DNA of 64,000 nt, taken from Blastomyces gilchristii SLH14081. Its lineage: Eukaryota > Ascomycota > Eurotiomycetes > Onygenales > Ajellomycetaceae. Location of the stretch: the NCBI RefSeq assembly GCF_000003855.2, contig NW_003101650.1, positions 426,697-490,696 on the forward strand, given 5' to 3'. The notes beneath the pieces were generated by a model. The model was not told the DNA's origin. It saw nothing but the letters and a program-made list of their open reading frames with translations, and made no database searches. Positions 23,429-34,880 of the stretch are shown here, in pieces. A program made the translations under genes and the position numbers. How positions within the stretch are numbered: position 1 is the first letter of the stretch; every line of letters begins with the position of its first letter.

Positions 23429-26400
23429 ATGAGCTCCTCAGATGATGATGTGCCTCTGGTTGGCAAGCGGAGATCTAACGGACAGTCCGGAGGTGAGTTT
23501 TCTCTCTTCATTGGGTTCTACGGAGTAGTACCCTTCCCCTCGGGCATGGAACCGTTTTGTTGTCAAATCTTCCTTTTTCATCCTTGAAACCCTCGTATAT
23601 TATCAAGCCATAGCATTGTGATGAGCCAGCTCATGTTTTTCCGGAGCTTGAACTGATGGCATAGCTATTCAGCAATACATGCGCTCTCAGATGAGCTGAT
23701 TTCGAAGTCCACTGATCCATCTGTTAGCGCCTCCCCGAAGGCAAATGGATACGCAAAACCCGGTTTGTCCATTCGCCATGGACTGGTCGACTCCGAGGAC
23801 GTTGAAATGCAGGATGCCAACGTGAAAGGGGCCAGTCTAAGCAAGCGGAAATCAAGAGGAAGCGATATGATGCGGAAGTCGTATGCGGAACCTGAGAGCA
23901 GTGAGGAGGATAAGCCATTGGTACGCCATGATTCTCTTTTCAATACACTACCATTCTCCCAACCACCCACCCCCTTCAAAAACCGCGTCGGGAGTATTTT
24001 TGTTATTGGCAGAGCATGGCTGACTCTGCATTAGAGCAAGCGGCGTCGCGTTTCAGCAGAGCAAAGAATAAATGATTTCGATTCCGACGATGCCCCCATC
24101 ATATCCAAACTGGCAAAAGGAAAATCTGAAGCAAAGGTAGTCACTATGGCAGAGTCTGCCACGGATGGTTCCCTTGGTAAAATCCTCATGGCCGAGAAGA
24201 CTAGGATCGAAGAACGGGCCGGAAAGGAAGCGAAAGCGATTCGCAAGCATGAAAGTGCCGAAGCAACAATAAAGAAAAAGATTGCAGCCACAGCCGCTGC
24301 GACGGACAAGGGCACGAAGGGCAAGAAAACACTTGTAAATGGCATTAAAAAGTCGGAATCCAGCGATGAAGATATTCCGCTGGCCCGGAAAGTGCCCGCC
24401 AAGAAGTCCGTGAAAGCGTTTAAATCGGAGCCTGCAGATACAAAGAAGGGGAAAGCCAAGGTTGCAATGAAAAAGGAGTCTAGCGAAGAACTGGAGGGGG
24501 AGGAAGCAGAGGAGGAATATCGCTGGTGGGAGGACCCAGCACAAGGCGACGGCACTATCAAGTGGACCACTTTAGAACATAATGGTGTCATATTCCCACC
24601 TCCATACGAACCACTGCCTAAACATGTCAAGATGAAGTACGACGGCATTCCGATTACGCTAGCTCCCGAAGCTGAGGAAGTCGCTGGGTTCTTCGGGTCC
24701 ATGCTTAACTCCACTCACAATGTTGAAAATCCTACATTCCAGAAGAACTTCTTCACTGACTTCACCGCCTACATTAAAAAGTCTGGTGGTGCAAAAGACC
24801 CGAACGGAAATCCAGTGGCTATAAAGTCATTTGATAGTTGTGATTTCAAACCAATCTTCGAGTACTACGAGGCCGCGCGTTTGGAGAAAAAGAACCTCCC
24901 AGCTGCGGAGAAGAAACGCCTCAAGGCCGAAAAGGACGAACTTGAAGCTCCGTACATGTATTGCATGTGGGACGGTAGGAAGCAAAAGGTTGGCAATTTC
25001 CGCGTCGAACCGCCTGCTCTATTTCGCGGCCGTGGAGAACATCCAAAGACTGGCAAAGTGAAGACTAGAGTCATGCCAGAGCAAATCACCATCAATATCG
25101 GCAAAGACGCCAAAGTCCCACCGCCTCCCCCAGGTCACAAGTGGAAAGAAGTTAAACACGACCAAGAGGGGACTTGGCTAGCTATGTGGCAGGAAAATAT
25201 TAACGGCAACTACAAATATGTCATGCTTGCTGCGAATTCAGATATCAAAGGTCAGAGCGATTACAAGAAGTTCGAAAAGGCTCGGGAACTCAAGGTATGT
25301 TTCACGTGGTTCTTATATTGCATTTGCCTTCGTTTTACTAATATATTTTACCTAGAAACACATTGATCGGATTCGTAAAGATTACAAGAAAAGCCTAAAA
25401 CATGAACTCATGTCAGAGCGACAGAAAGCCACTGCCGTCTACCTTATTGATCAGTTCGCCCTTCGTGCTGGGAACGAAAAAGGAGAAGATGAAGCTGACA
25501 CAGTGGGGTGTTGCTCGCTGAAATACGAGCATGTCACCCTTAAACCTCCAAGTACGGTTATTTTCGACTTCTTAGGTAAAGATAGCATCCGGTTCTATGA
25601 CGAGGTAGAAGTAGACCCACAAGTCTTTAAAAACCTCAAGATCTTTAAGAAAGCCCCGAAGAGGGAAGGTGATGAAATATTTGACCGCCTGACCGTAAGT
25701 CTCATCCAGTCCTAATCCTTGGATGGAGAACGCACCGTTAGATTAACTTGTTTTCCAGACTTCTGCCCTAAACAAACACCTTTCCAACTATATGCCAGGC
25801 CTCACCGCCAAAGTTTTTCGTACATACAACGCTTCTTACACGATGGCTACGCTTCTCAAAGATTTGAAGTCAACTGGCAGCATCGCAGAAAAGATCAAGG
25901 ATTACAACGATGCTAACAGAAAGGTCGCTATTCTTTGCAACCACAAGCGCACTGTTACCGCGAGCCATGCAAGTCAAATGGAAAAGCTCGGCGATAGGGT
26001 ATGTTAATTTCACCTGCCTGTAAGGGATATGTCCCGTCTTGCTAACATGATACAGATAAAAGGATTAAAGTATCAAGAATGGCGCGTTAAGCAGATGATG
26101 CTAGACCTTGACCCGAAGATAAAGAAGAAAAAGGGGCCTGCCTTCTTTGAGCTCGACGAAAGCTTAGACCAGGAATGGATCAAAGAACATCAGGATTACC
26201 TCGTCGAGGAGCAACGCCAAAAGATCAAGAAGAAATTCGAGAAGGATAACGAGAAGCGCGCCGCTGAGGGCGAAAAGGAAATGAAACCAAAGGAACTCGA
26301 GGAACGGCTTGAAGTCGCCAAAGCATTAGAAGCTAAGTTCAAGCGGGAGAACAAGACTAAGAAGGTGGAAGCTGAAGGGAAGGGAGTCACTATCGAAAAG

Positions 26401-26707
26401 TTGGAGAATCAACTCCTGAAGCTCTCGCAACGCATTGAAAACATGTCTCTCCAAGCGGAGGATAGAGAGAATAACAAAGAAGTTGCTCTGGGTACTTCCA
26501 AAATTGTAAGTTCCTATCCCATCAACTTTCGTCCCGCATTCCAGCATAGCATGCTCACTCCTCAAAATATAGAACTACATCGACCCACGTCTCACCGTGG
26601 TGTTTTCGAAAAAGTTCAATGTCCCCATAGAAAAATTCTTCTCAAAGACCTTGCGCGAAAAATTCGATTGGGCAATTAAGTCAGTGGAAGAGGATTGGGA
26701 ATTTTAG
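23429..26707 (+). CDS. TOP1: DNA topoisomerase I (type IB)
   Basis: Seven exons: 23429-23492, 23673-23920, 24035-25294, 25356-25694, 25759-25998, 26056-26505 and 26573-26707 (2736 nt, 911 aa). 23429 is the first in-frame ATG. The protein has a long charged, Ser/Asp/Lys-rich N-terminal region (1 to about 230, nuclear-signal-like). The conserved core starts near YRWWEDP and [21 protein letters not shown] Lys/Glu-rich coiled-coil linker occupies about 760-850, and the C-terminal domain carries [15 protein letters not shown]. By alignment of motifs to the family, all five catalytic residues are present: R561 (ALRAGNEK), K599 (LGKDSIR), R658 (FRTYNAS), H699 (CNHKR) and the nucleophile Y869. The enzyme nicks one strand through a 3'-phosphotyrosine link and relaxes supercoils during transcription and replication. 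The acceptor for exon 2 was chosen at 23,672 because the nearer AG at 23,664 gives a stop. Confidence 0.95.
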
Positions 26708-28375
26708 GGTAGAAAAGTTTTCCGCTCCGCTCTTTGCCGTATTGTATATCTCGTTGAGTTCTATCTTTTATATATAATATAGAGCCGTTGCATTGGACAA
26801 CTTTCGTTTCTCTCCCCTGAGCAATTGGAAAGAGAAAGGACAATGCGATGCGTCCAAACATACATTGACATTGACATTGTTTCCCCCTCCTTTTGTTCTA
26901 CTTGATCCCTTATGCCTCTTTTAGTAAATAGATTCCATAAACATACACATATCTCATTCTTCCAATGAGCTTGTTCTTATTATTTTATTTTTTGATTGTG
27001 CCCTTTCTTGAATGTCTCAAATGCTTCGAGTATATCATCTATTTATTTTAGGGAAACCCCTCGCCCCACCCAACACTTTCTTTCTCCCCTTGCTCTCCGT
27101 TCTTCCTTGCTGAGGTTTATTTTGATATGCGACTGGACAAGAACGCCATTGAATAGAGGTATACTTGGCTTTCACGACCTGAGTATTTACTTTACTACCT
27201 ACCCTATTATTTCCCTTGTCAATATTCCACATACTCTCTTCAGGCTCTCCCGCCGCCACTCGGGCAGAAGCGAGACATAGACATCAACGCCATTGCACCG
27301 CTACTCTTGACATTGCCAGGGGACTCTGCATCAAACAACCAGCGTCTCTTGTTGTAGTTTGTTGCTACCACCCGAATAATACCCCCCGTGCATGACTATT
27401 GTGCGGGTTCAGATCTAAGTATTGGTGCGGAGCATCCAGCTTTTGCTTGTGTGCCGACGGTGTCATAGTCTCTCCTGGTGGACCCCCCCAATAATCTAGT
27501 ACATCTCTTTGTTTGCGATGCAAACACAGAATTTGTCAGACAGATACGGTGGGGAGATAGATGGATCAGTGGTGATGTCTGAACAATGGTTGGCACTGTC
27601 TCAAGAACAGCAACAGGGTCCCAAGGTCCGCCGCCTCAGCCGTTTCCATCAATTTGGTAACTTGATTTCAACAGTGAAAATTTGAACTTGAATGGAATAG
27701 ATAGCCCAATGCAAGTGTATATGCAAGTTCAGAATCAGCAAGTGATGTTTTTTTTTTTTTTTAAAAAAAGGGAATGATTGTAGATAACTGTCACCAGAAA
27801 TAACAGCAAGTATTTATTCCAAGTGAGATGCAAAAGGTTGAAAATAGAAAAACAAAATAAAATTATAAAAAATATAAAAACTAAAGAAATGATATCAGAA
27901 AACTTCAGTTCTGGAGAAAAATGAACTCTGCCGATGAACAGCAGAAGGGACATCGCAGCATTCGGGGTGAGGAAATAGAATTATCAAAAGAGGTATTTGT
28001 TTAGATTCAGCATGTTTAATCCACTCGTCGAGGAAAAATAATTTCGATCCCTTCCGGGCTTCGATTCGAACACAGCTTGTCCCTACACTTGCATTTTCAA
28101 AGCGGCAGTGCTTCCGCCCCTCCCATGTTTTCTCTTACTATCAAAACCATGTTTCAGTATCTAGCAATTCAGTAATGAAATTTCAAAGTACAAGAGAAGA
28201 TGGCTGAGAACTTACGCACATATATATTCAATATATATGCACATTAAATGAGGAATAAATGACAGAAAATACAAGACATGTACCATGCATGGTAAAAGAA
28301 CGGTGCGGGATCTTACATAAACCTTGTCCCAACCCCTAAATCATAACCATCTCCCCCCTGCCCCAAAACCTGACC
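26708..28375. other. Intergenic region downstream of TOP1, no gene seen
   Basis: No reading frame here has a recognisable domain or plausible splicing. It includes the TOP1 3' flank and a T15-A7 homopolymer junction (27,748-27,769). A tRNA-like GATTCGAAC string near 28,066 was tested and rejected. Long untranslated sequence or a noncoding RNA cannot be excluded. Confidence 0.45.
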
Positions 28376-28602
28376 CTAGCCTTGCTCATATCCCTCGTAT
28401 CTCTCATATTCCTCAGTTTCCTTATTTCGTCTCTCTCGCTCTTCCCTCGCCTTCTCATACGCACGCGCCTTGGCTTAGCACCCAGGACACCGGGCTCCAA
28501 CTATCATGGGCTTCCCAGCGAGGGTTTCGTACAAACCCCTGGATGCACGTTAACAATATCGGTATGTCCGCAGGAGTACTGAGCAGCAATATTAATGCCC
28601 AT
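28376..28602 (-). pseudogene. Small Cys-rich protein gene (CGHT...CPGC type), apparently broken
   Basis: From an ATG at 28,602 the minus strand reads MGINIAAQYSCGHTDIVNVH, then shifts by one base near 28,535. In the new frame it reads GKPMIVGARCPGC, a TAA stop, and then AKARAYEKAREERERR followed by an acidic Tyr-rich tail (ending EGYEQG and TAG at 28,376). A CGHT pair followed by CPGC and a basic helix is the layout of small fungal zinc-binding-like proteins of unknown function. One frameshift and one internal stop (at a position that could be CAA or CGA ancestrally) make it a pseudogene, unless an unusual intron joins the parts. A 63-nt GT...AG intron ending just after the TAA is formally possible but lacks a good branch site. 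Confidence 0.4.
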
Positions 28603-29648
28603 CTTTGCTCTCTTGTAGGCGTGGGAGCTTGGTGTTTATTGTTTTACCCGTGAGGGGTGACGTCGAGTGGGTTGTTGGGATCTGGAGACTCGAATCAGGT
28701 GGCTGGGAAGAAAATGTAAAATGATGAATTTGGCGACTATCTCGTTGGAGATGGTAGGAATATTGTTAGGGTCATGATGACGGAGAAGAGGGGAGAGATT
28801 CTAAAATATGAACCTCAGCTGCTCCATTATATACAGTATACCGGTGTGAATTTAGTATGTGGAGAATAATATTGGGGAATATCTTTCACATTTGTAACGT
28901 AGGGAGTTCCCTGGGTGTGGAGAACAAATATAAACACGAAAAAAAAAAAAACAAAGACGAAGATTGAAGAGCGAATAAAGAAATGCAAATCGGCTATGGA
29001 AATATCCGTAGATGGCTCTTTGCGAGACTTTTTGTTTGGCGACAGTCACTCAAGTTATTAACAGGTGTGTCAGCAAATTCATCAATCAAGAGAGTGAGGA
29101 CTGACTTTTTCGTCTCCCTTTCGGAGATACCTGGCGTGTTGGAGCCCGAGACCAGTAAACGGCGAGCCTATGTGTATCAAACTTCCGGATATCTCAACTG
29201 GTGTGTTCAGTCCGCCCAGTGGAGATTCTCCGTCGTCCGTGAGTGACAGGCGTTAAACACACAGGAGTTCTACTCAACTCCTCGCATCCTTCCCGCAAGT
29301 ACCTTGGATCAGGTTAAACCGCCGTTTATCTCTGGGTAGTATGAGTAGGTAGTAATAATATGGCAATTAGATGGAAGCGGCTGGCGGGAACAATCAATCA
29401 AAACTTGTATACATGTGCAGCATATTACAATATGAGCGTGACTGATGGCGCGCATAAAATCGGAGAAAAGGAAGGCAAAATAGAGGAAATACCTACCTCG
29501 GTAGGTATGTGTAAATAGGTCGACAGTACGCTCAAAGATACACCGGAGATATTTATTCCAATTATAATATTGTATTGGCGGACGGCTTCAGTAAAAAGAG
29601 AAAGAGAGGAAAGGGATAGAAATGGAATTAAAATGGGAAGGAAAGAAG

Positions 29649-29692
<44 letters not shown>

Positions 29693-30029
29693 CCTCTTGG
29701 CGGGAAGAAGCGTTGGAATTAAGGAGCAGAAAGAATAACGGTTGTTTCCTGCGGCCTGGTTTTTGTTTGGTTTTACCACCCAAACCAAAAAAATAAAATC
29801 AAGAAAAGAAAAGAAAGAACAAAGGTATGAAAAAGGAAGGAAAAAAAGAAATGAAGATAAAAAATTATAAGAGAGAGCAGCAATACAACAGCAAAAAGTT
29901 TGTTATGACTTCATCGTTTGTCGAGCCGTCAGGGTTGATGCCCAGGGTGGATTCCAAAAAGAGAGAACAGAGGAGAAAGTTTGATTTCATCACGCAAGAG
30001 GGAAAGAGATATCGGGAATGGGGAAACTC
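28603..30029. other. Intergenic region with A40 homopolymer and a perfect palindrome
   Basis: No supported gene. Notable sites are a 20-bp palindrome ATACCTACC-TC-GGTAGGTAT at 29,489-29,508 and an uninterrupted run of 40 A at 29,649-29,688. The last 100-200 bases before 30,030 would be the 3' flank of the epimerase gene. Confidence 0.5.
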
Positions 30030-31367
30030 TCAAGGCCACCACCCGAGTCGTTTGAAGCTTTCGACAACAGGCTGGATCCAATCTTCGTCAAGCGTCGGTC
30101 TTTCATACGTGAAGCCGGTCGTCTGCTCGAACAGCGATCCGTCAATCAAGAGGTCACCATCCTTAATAGAATCACGTTCCAGGAACGGACTTATAGGTCC
30201 AGGTCTGTCGATTTGTTTCTCATTCAGAAGCTCAGCCCATACCTGCAGTCCCTCCTCGTTCATTTCATCGATAATCTCATCCAGGTTGAGGTTCACGACT
30301 TGCGTTAGCATGGTGCCGACGAAGTTGTACTCGACACCAAAGGCCCGCTTTAGGCCTTGGGCCAGGTCCTGTTTTGTGGTTTTGTTGTGGTCTACAATAT
30401 TGAAAACGATGGGATCATCACTGGCAACGGGCCCCTTGCTCGCGCGCCATTCCGCCGCTCTCCACATTGCGCGAGCTGCATCTTTGACATATACAGTGTT
30501 CATGGGTTGGCTTCCGGTTTTTAGGAAGGGGATGGGTTTTCCCAGCTCCATGTAGGCCCTGCCCATGCAAATGACAGTGCTCAGTAGACCAGTATCGTAC
30601 TCCCCGTAGATATGGGGGAATCTAAGAATGCAAAGATTCAAGCCAGGGATCTTTCGCAAGTCTTCCTCCGCTTGGTGCTTCCATTTCGAGAAGGCGAACC
30701 AAGGCTTGATCTTGGAATCCTCCTTGGCTGGTTCGCGTTCACTCTTGTACACGGTGGCCGTGGAACATTCGATAAATGCACCAATTCCTCGACGGGCGGC
30801 TTCCTTCCCTAGCGCAACGGAGAGGGCATGACTTCGAAGACGGTATACGTCATCTGGTTGGGACATGCGAGACTCTCCGCCACAGTTGATAACGTAGTCA
30901 AACTGCGCACCGTTTGCGCGGTCGAAAATTCGGGGAAATGATTCTATGGGTATCCAAAAAAAAAAAAAAGAAAAAAGTGTCAGTGAGCTCGACTGCACGT
31001 AGCGGAAATTTCATATGAAATATGTAATATTTAATATATATGAGTGACAAGGACATACGTTCACGGCTTGCGTCAGCTTGGACAAACTTGTCCTGAGAGC
31101 AGGCAGCGCTGAACTCAGGAGTCAACCATGCTAATTGAGGTAGCAGCTTATCAACGATGCGCACCTCTGAAGCGAGGTTATTTTCGTGAATGTGAAGGGC
31201 AAGAAAGCGGCCGAGGAAGCCTATACAATTTGGTTCACACCAAGTCAGTCAGATTTTCCCCCGTTGATTCCGCTGAAATTCGGTGCAAAGTCGGGGGTAA
31301 AGTTGGGGTTGTCCGTACCAAGCCCTCCCACAATCAAGATGGCAGGCTTGTTAGCCTCGCCAGACAT
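30030..31367 (-). CDS. NAD(P)-dependent epimerase/dehydratase, extended short-chain dehydrogenase family
   Basis: Three exons on the minus strand: 31367-31319, 31220-31059 and 30943-30030 (1125 nt, 374 aa). Introns of 98 and 115 nt have GT/AG ends; the second has a long pyrimidine tract just before its acceptor. The N-terminus MSGEANKPAILIVGGLG joins GFLGRFLA across intron 1, giving the Rossmann dinucleotide-binding motif GGLGFLG at residues 14-20. Further motifs are VRIVDK (end of beta-2, acidic residue favouring NAD), INCGGES, an active-site-like CSTATVYKS, and FAFSKWKHQAE, where the usual YxxxK tyrosine is replaced by F (FSKWK), followed by LRFPHIYG. The substrate is unknown. Loss of the catalytic Tyr, if real, argues for altered or non-redox activity. 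The length is typical for the extended SDR family. Confidence 0.85.
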
Positions 31368-32180
31368 GGTAATTCAAACAAGGATGTCGTCGTAAAAAGG
31401 AATATTTATAATCGGGACGCAAAGGAATCACCGTCGGTTATCCGCTAAATAATGAGATGGTACGTGCGAAATCGGGGGGCGGACAATGCAATAACGACTG
31501 TATCACACTGCCGGAGACACTGGGTTTGCAGTGGTCTGGGAATTAATGGAGAGGTGGAAGAATGTGCTGATCCCTTGCGACAGTCTGGGAGAAGGGTGTC
31601 TGAGCGAGAGGGATAAGGGAATTTAGCTAAGTGTGCAGGCTAAAAGCTAGCTATTTCTCTAGCTTAGACGGTATAGGAAGGTGGTGGTTACGATGGCGCG
31701 GTGAGAAACCAGAACACGGGAAGTGAGGGTATTCTTTAGCCCGCTCGGATTGTTGATTTAATTAAGATAGGTTTTGATAGAAGATATCGAAGCAGATATC
31801 GAAGCAGAGACGGACCAGCCTTCTCAGAGCGACTTGGGTAGTGATGGCAGGGTTTAAATTAATTAAGGAGAGGCGGGAGAAGCTAAAACGTAGAGAGACG
31901 GTCGGTCAGTCACGGCGAGGGCTCAGACTGTGGGGGCAATGAAGGCAAAAGATAGAAGAGGGAAAAGAGAGAGATAGAAGAGGAAGAGAAAGATAGCAAG
32001 TAGGAAATACGATAGACTCAACCAGGGATCGAGCTGACTGTGGATTTTTGTCGAATATGTCGCTAGAAAGCACGCGCAGGTCTAATCAGGACTCAGGCTG
32101 CGTTGAACCGTAAGCAGCGGAATCGGTTGGAAACAAATTTATTTTACCATATTAACAAGGTGTGTCAGACATCCCAGCTG
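31368..32180. promoter_or_regulatory. Upstream region of the epimerase gene and edge of the gene island
   Basis: No coding region seen. It contains a 13-bp tandem repeat (AGATATCGAAGCA units, about 31,783-31,808), the inverted GCTAAAAGCTAGC / CTAGCTTAG area near 31,638-31,668, and a purine-rich tract at 31,935-32,010. Base composition is gene-like until about 32,150 and then falls abruptly. Confidence 0.45.
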
Positions 32181-32623
32181 TCAGAGATTATCCCTTTACT
32201 TCAGCTTTAATCAGTAACTGATAATAAGTAGATGATTTATATTAAGAATCTAGTTACTCTGTGTGTATATTATTATTACATTCAGTGAGCATTTCTAATT
32301 ATATAAAGAGATAGTTCTCACAGTACTTATATTTATTTTACTTAAACTGATTATATTAATATATTAAATATTATAATAATACTTAAAAAGAATTACTTTT
32401 AATTATAGTATATATAATTTTATATTTAAAAATATTTACTTTTTAATAAAAAATATATTTTAATTATAATTTCTTTTCATTTTATTATTAATAAAAATTG
32501 TATAGAAAAATAATTAAAATAATTTTATTATATTTTTTTATAGAACTTTTATAATATATACATTTTTTAAAAATAATATAAAATATAAATATTTATAATA
32601 TTAAAAAAAAATATATATATAAT
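32181..32623. other. Extremely AT-rich stretch at the isochore border
   Basis: 32,330-32,620 is almost pure A/T with poly-A, poly-T and (AT)n runs. It carries no gene or recognisable repeat, and ends at the Gy1 5' LTR with target sequence ATAAT. Confidence 0.5.
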
Positions 32624-33155
32624 TGTCATGCTCCTGGCAGCGCCAAGGCCCCGCTGCAGTTTCACACAGCTCATTACTTTCATGTGAATGATTTCATTTC
32701 ATCTGAACCAGTTTTCAACCACTCTATGACATCATTCAGATATATCATAGAAAAATCTGATTAATAAATATAAGAACTCTGCTTCTATATAAGATCAGCA
32801 GATTACTCTTTCTTAATAATAAGATACTGCTGAGGTATTACTCTGACTATTCTTACTTATGAAATAAGAGAAGAGTATTCACTCATTATCTATATAGAAT
32901 AGTTAGATGCTGACTTCTTATTAAAGAAGCAGTGATTCATTTTTCTTCTACTGAAATATATACAAGAGTTACTGTATATCTCATATAATCTTCTTAGTAT
33001 ACTAAGTATTATATCTGTGATATTCTTATAATAACTCTGTAGTCTATAAGCTCACTATTTAAGTAAGATAGTTAAGCTTATTTATATAGCTTCTTAAATA
33101 ACTATCTCTATATAATACTGCTAACTAGTCACTGCTTTAATTCTATTATATTACA
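32624..33155 (+). repeat. Gy1 copy 1, 5' LTR (532 bp)
   Basis: TGTCATGCTCCTGGCAGCGC... to ...CTATTATATTACA. The first ~60 bases keep unmutated C/G-rich sequence while the rest is degraded. It aligns end to end with the 3' LTR. Confidence 0.9.
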
Positions 33156-34880
33156 ATTTGAATTACTTTATCTGATTATAAGTTTGAATCAGTCAAGCTC
33201 TAACAGACTGATATAGTTTTATATACTTATACTAAGACTAATCTGATCTCACTCTCTGAGAGAAATACTATACTATCTTCTAGAGTGTGTACATCTCTAT
33301 CTTAGTAGAAATCTGAGATTTCTGAATTTACTGTATATTTTAATATGAGCTTTTCAATCACTCTGTTACTATTATAGTCTCTACACATCTACATCTATTA
33401 TAAAGATAGAGAGATTAAGATTGAAGATTCTTTAAAATATAAAAGAAATATCTTATCTGAATTTCACAGCTTTATCTATATTCTTAAACAGAAATTTCAT
33501 TTTAATCTGAGCTAGTATAATACTTATAAGATATAAGTAATCTATACTATCAACCTTCTTGAAGACATCTCTGCAACTACTTAAATTATCAAGAAGAGAG
33601 AGCTTGAGTATATTAATACTACTATAACTTAGAAAGAATTCAAGAACTTTCTACTGAATTAAATTAAAGATTACTGTAACTGCAGCTTCATAACAGCACA
33701 GTAATTTAACTTATTATATTAATAAAATAATAAGAATTCTTTCAATTTCAATATAAGATTTAAAGAATATTAAAAGAAATTAACTGATAATTTAAATTAA
33801 TTAAAAATACAGCTTTATCTTATAAAGCTGACTTATAAGATATGAATAATAATATTATAATATCAGAGTTTATTAATTAATTATNNNNNNNNNNNNNNNN
33901 NNNNNNNNNNNNNNNNNNNNNNNNNNNNNNNNNNNNNNNNNNNNNNNNNNNNNNNNNNNNNNNNNNNNNNNNNNNNNNNNNNNNAGCTTGTCAACCTAAC
34001 TTCTTAAATCTATTTAAATAATCAATTCTTTAAGAAAAAGATTAATAAGACTTCTTCTAAGTAATTAATAATAGAATTTAAATAGTATTATAACAGCTTC
34101 AGTGTGAAGAAAGTAAAGAAGAATTTCAAGTATTCTAATTCTTCACTCACTGTAAAAAAAATATTAAAAAAGATTTGATAAAGATCTCTATTTCAACTTC
34201 AAAGCTAGTAATTACTATATCAGTAATTGTAAGAAGCTGAAGAAGAAAAGAAACTGAGAAGATATCTTCTTAAAGTTAACTTCTCTTCTGATAAATATAT
34301 CTATAGAAGATAAAGAAGAGAAAGAAATAAAGAATTAATAATTCTCATATTTCTAAGTTTATGTTATAATTATAATATATACTCTGAATAAAGAGATATC
34401 AGTGAGATGTCTACTTAACTCTGAGATAGATATTAACTTCATATTCTATTTCTTTTCTTTGATGAAGAATTGAAAGAAGATAGACTTATCAGATTATATG
34501 AAATTTACTGATAAAATGAAATATTACTATTTTAACATAATTCAAGCACAGTGTGTGATCACAGACTTAGAAGAAATCTTTAAGAAAAACAGTCTGCTTC
34601 TTCATATAGTTAATATCATAGATAAGAATATTATTCTAGATCTTCTATAATTGAGAGAAAACAATTCTCTCATTAACTGAGTCACTTAGATGTAACAGTA
34701 TCATCTCACTAATAAAGAGATAGTGATAGAGAAATCTGAAGAGTTTTATCAGAAGAATCTTGAGAAAAAGATTAAGTTAATATACTATATAGCAGATGAC
34801 TGAGACTTGAGAATAGATAAAGAAGTTATCACTCTCACTGTAAGATTAGCAGCAGTATTTATTATTAAAGATAGATGTAT
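33156..34880 (+). pseudogene. Gy1 gag/protease remnant with degraded zinc knuckle
   Basis: At about 34,186-34,235 the frame reads DLYFNFKASNYYISNCKKLK. Reversing C-to-T/G-to-A type changes position by position suggests a CX2CX4HX4C knuckle, of which only the last Cys remains. The rest is stop-ridden, and a 100-N gap interrupts it. No clear protease motif was read. Confidence 0.6.
33885..33984. other. Assembly gap (100 N)
   Basis: Exactly 100 N, so probably a placeholder of unknown true size inside the Gy1 gag region. Confidence 0.99.

Noticed and set aside
24031..24714. 227-aa minus-strand frame opposite TOP1
   Set aside because: Antisense shadow of the Lys/Ser-rich N-terminal exon; Ser/Phe-rich, with no domain.
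28055..28085. GATTCGAAC string resembling a tRNA T-loop
   Set aside because: The flanking five-base stems do not pair on either strand and no acceptor or anticodon arm can be placed.
28324..28653. 109-aa plus-strand Pro/His/Ser-rich frame
   Set aside because: Opposite strand of the CGHT/CPGC remnant; low-complexity composition and no recognisable start context.
29827..30555. 242-aa plus-strand reading frame
   Set aside because: It lies opposite the epimerase exon 3, has no family resemblance and no splicing logic. The minus strand gives a complete SDR protein.
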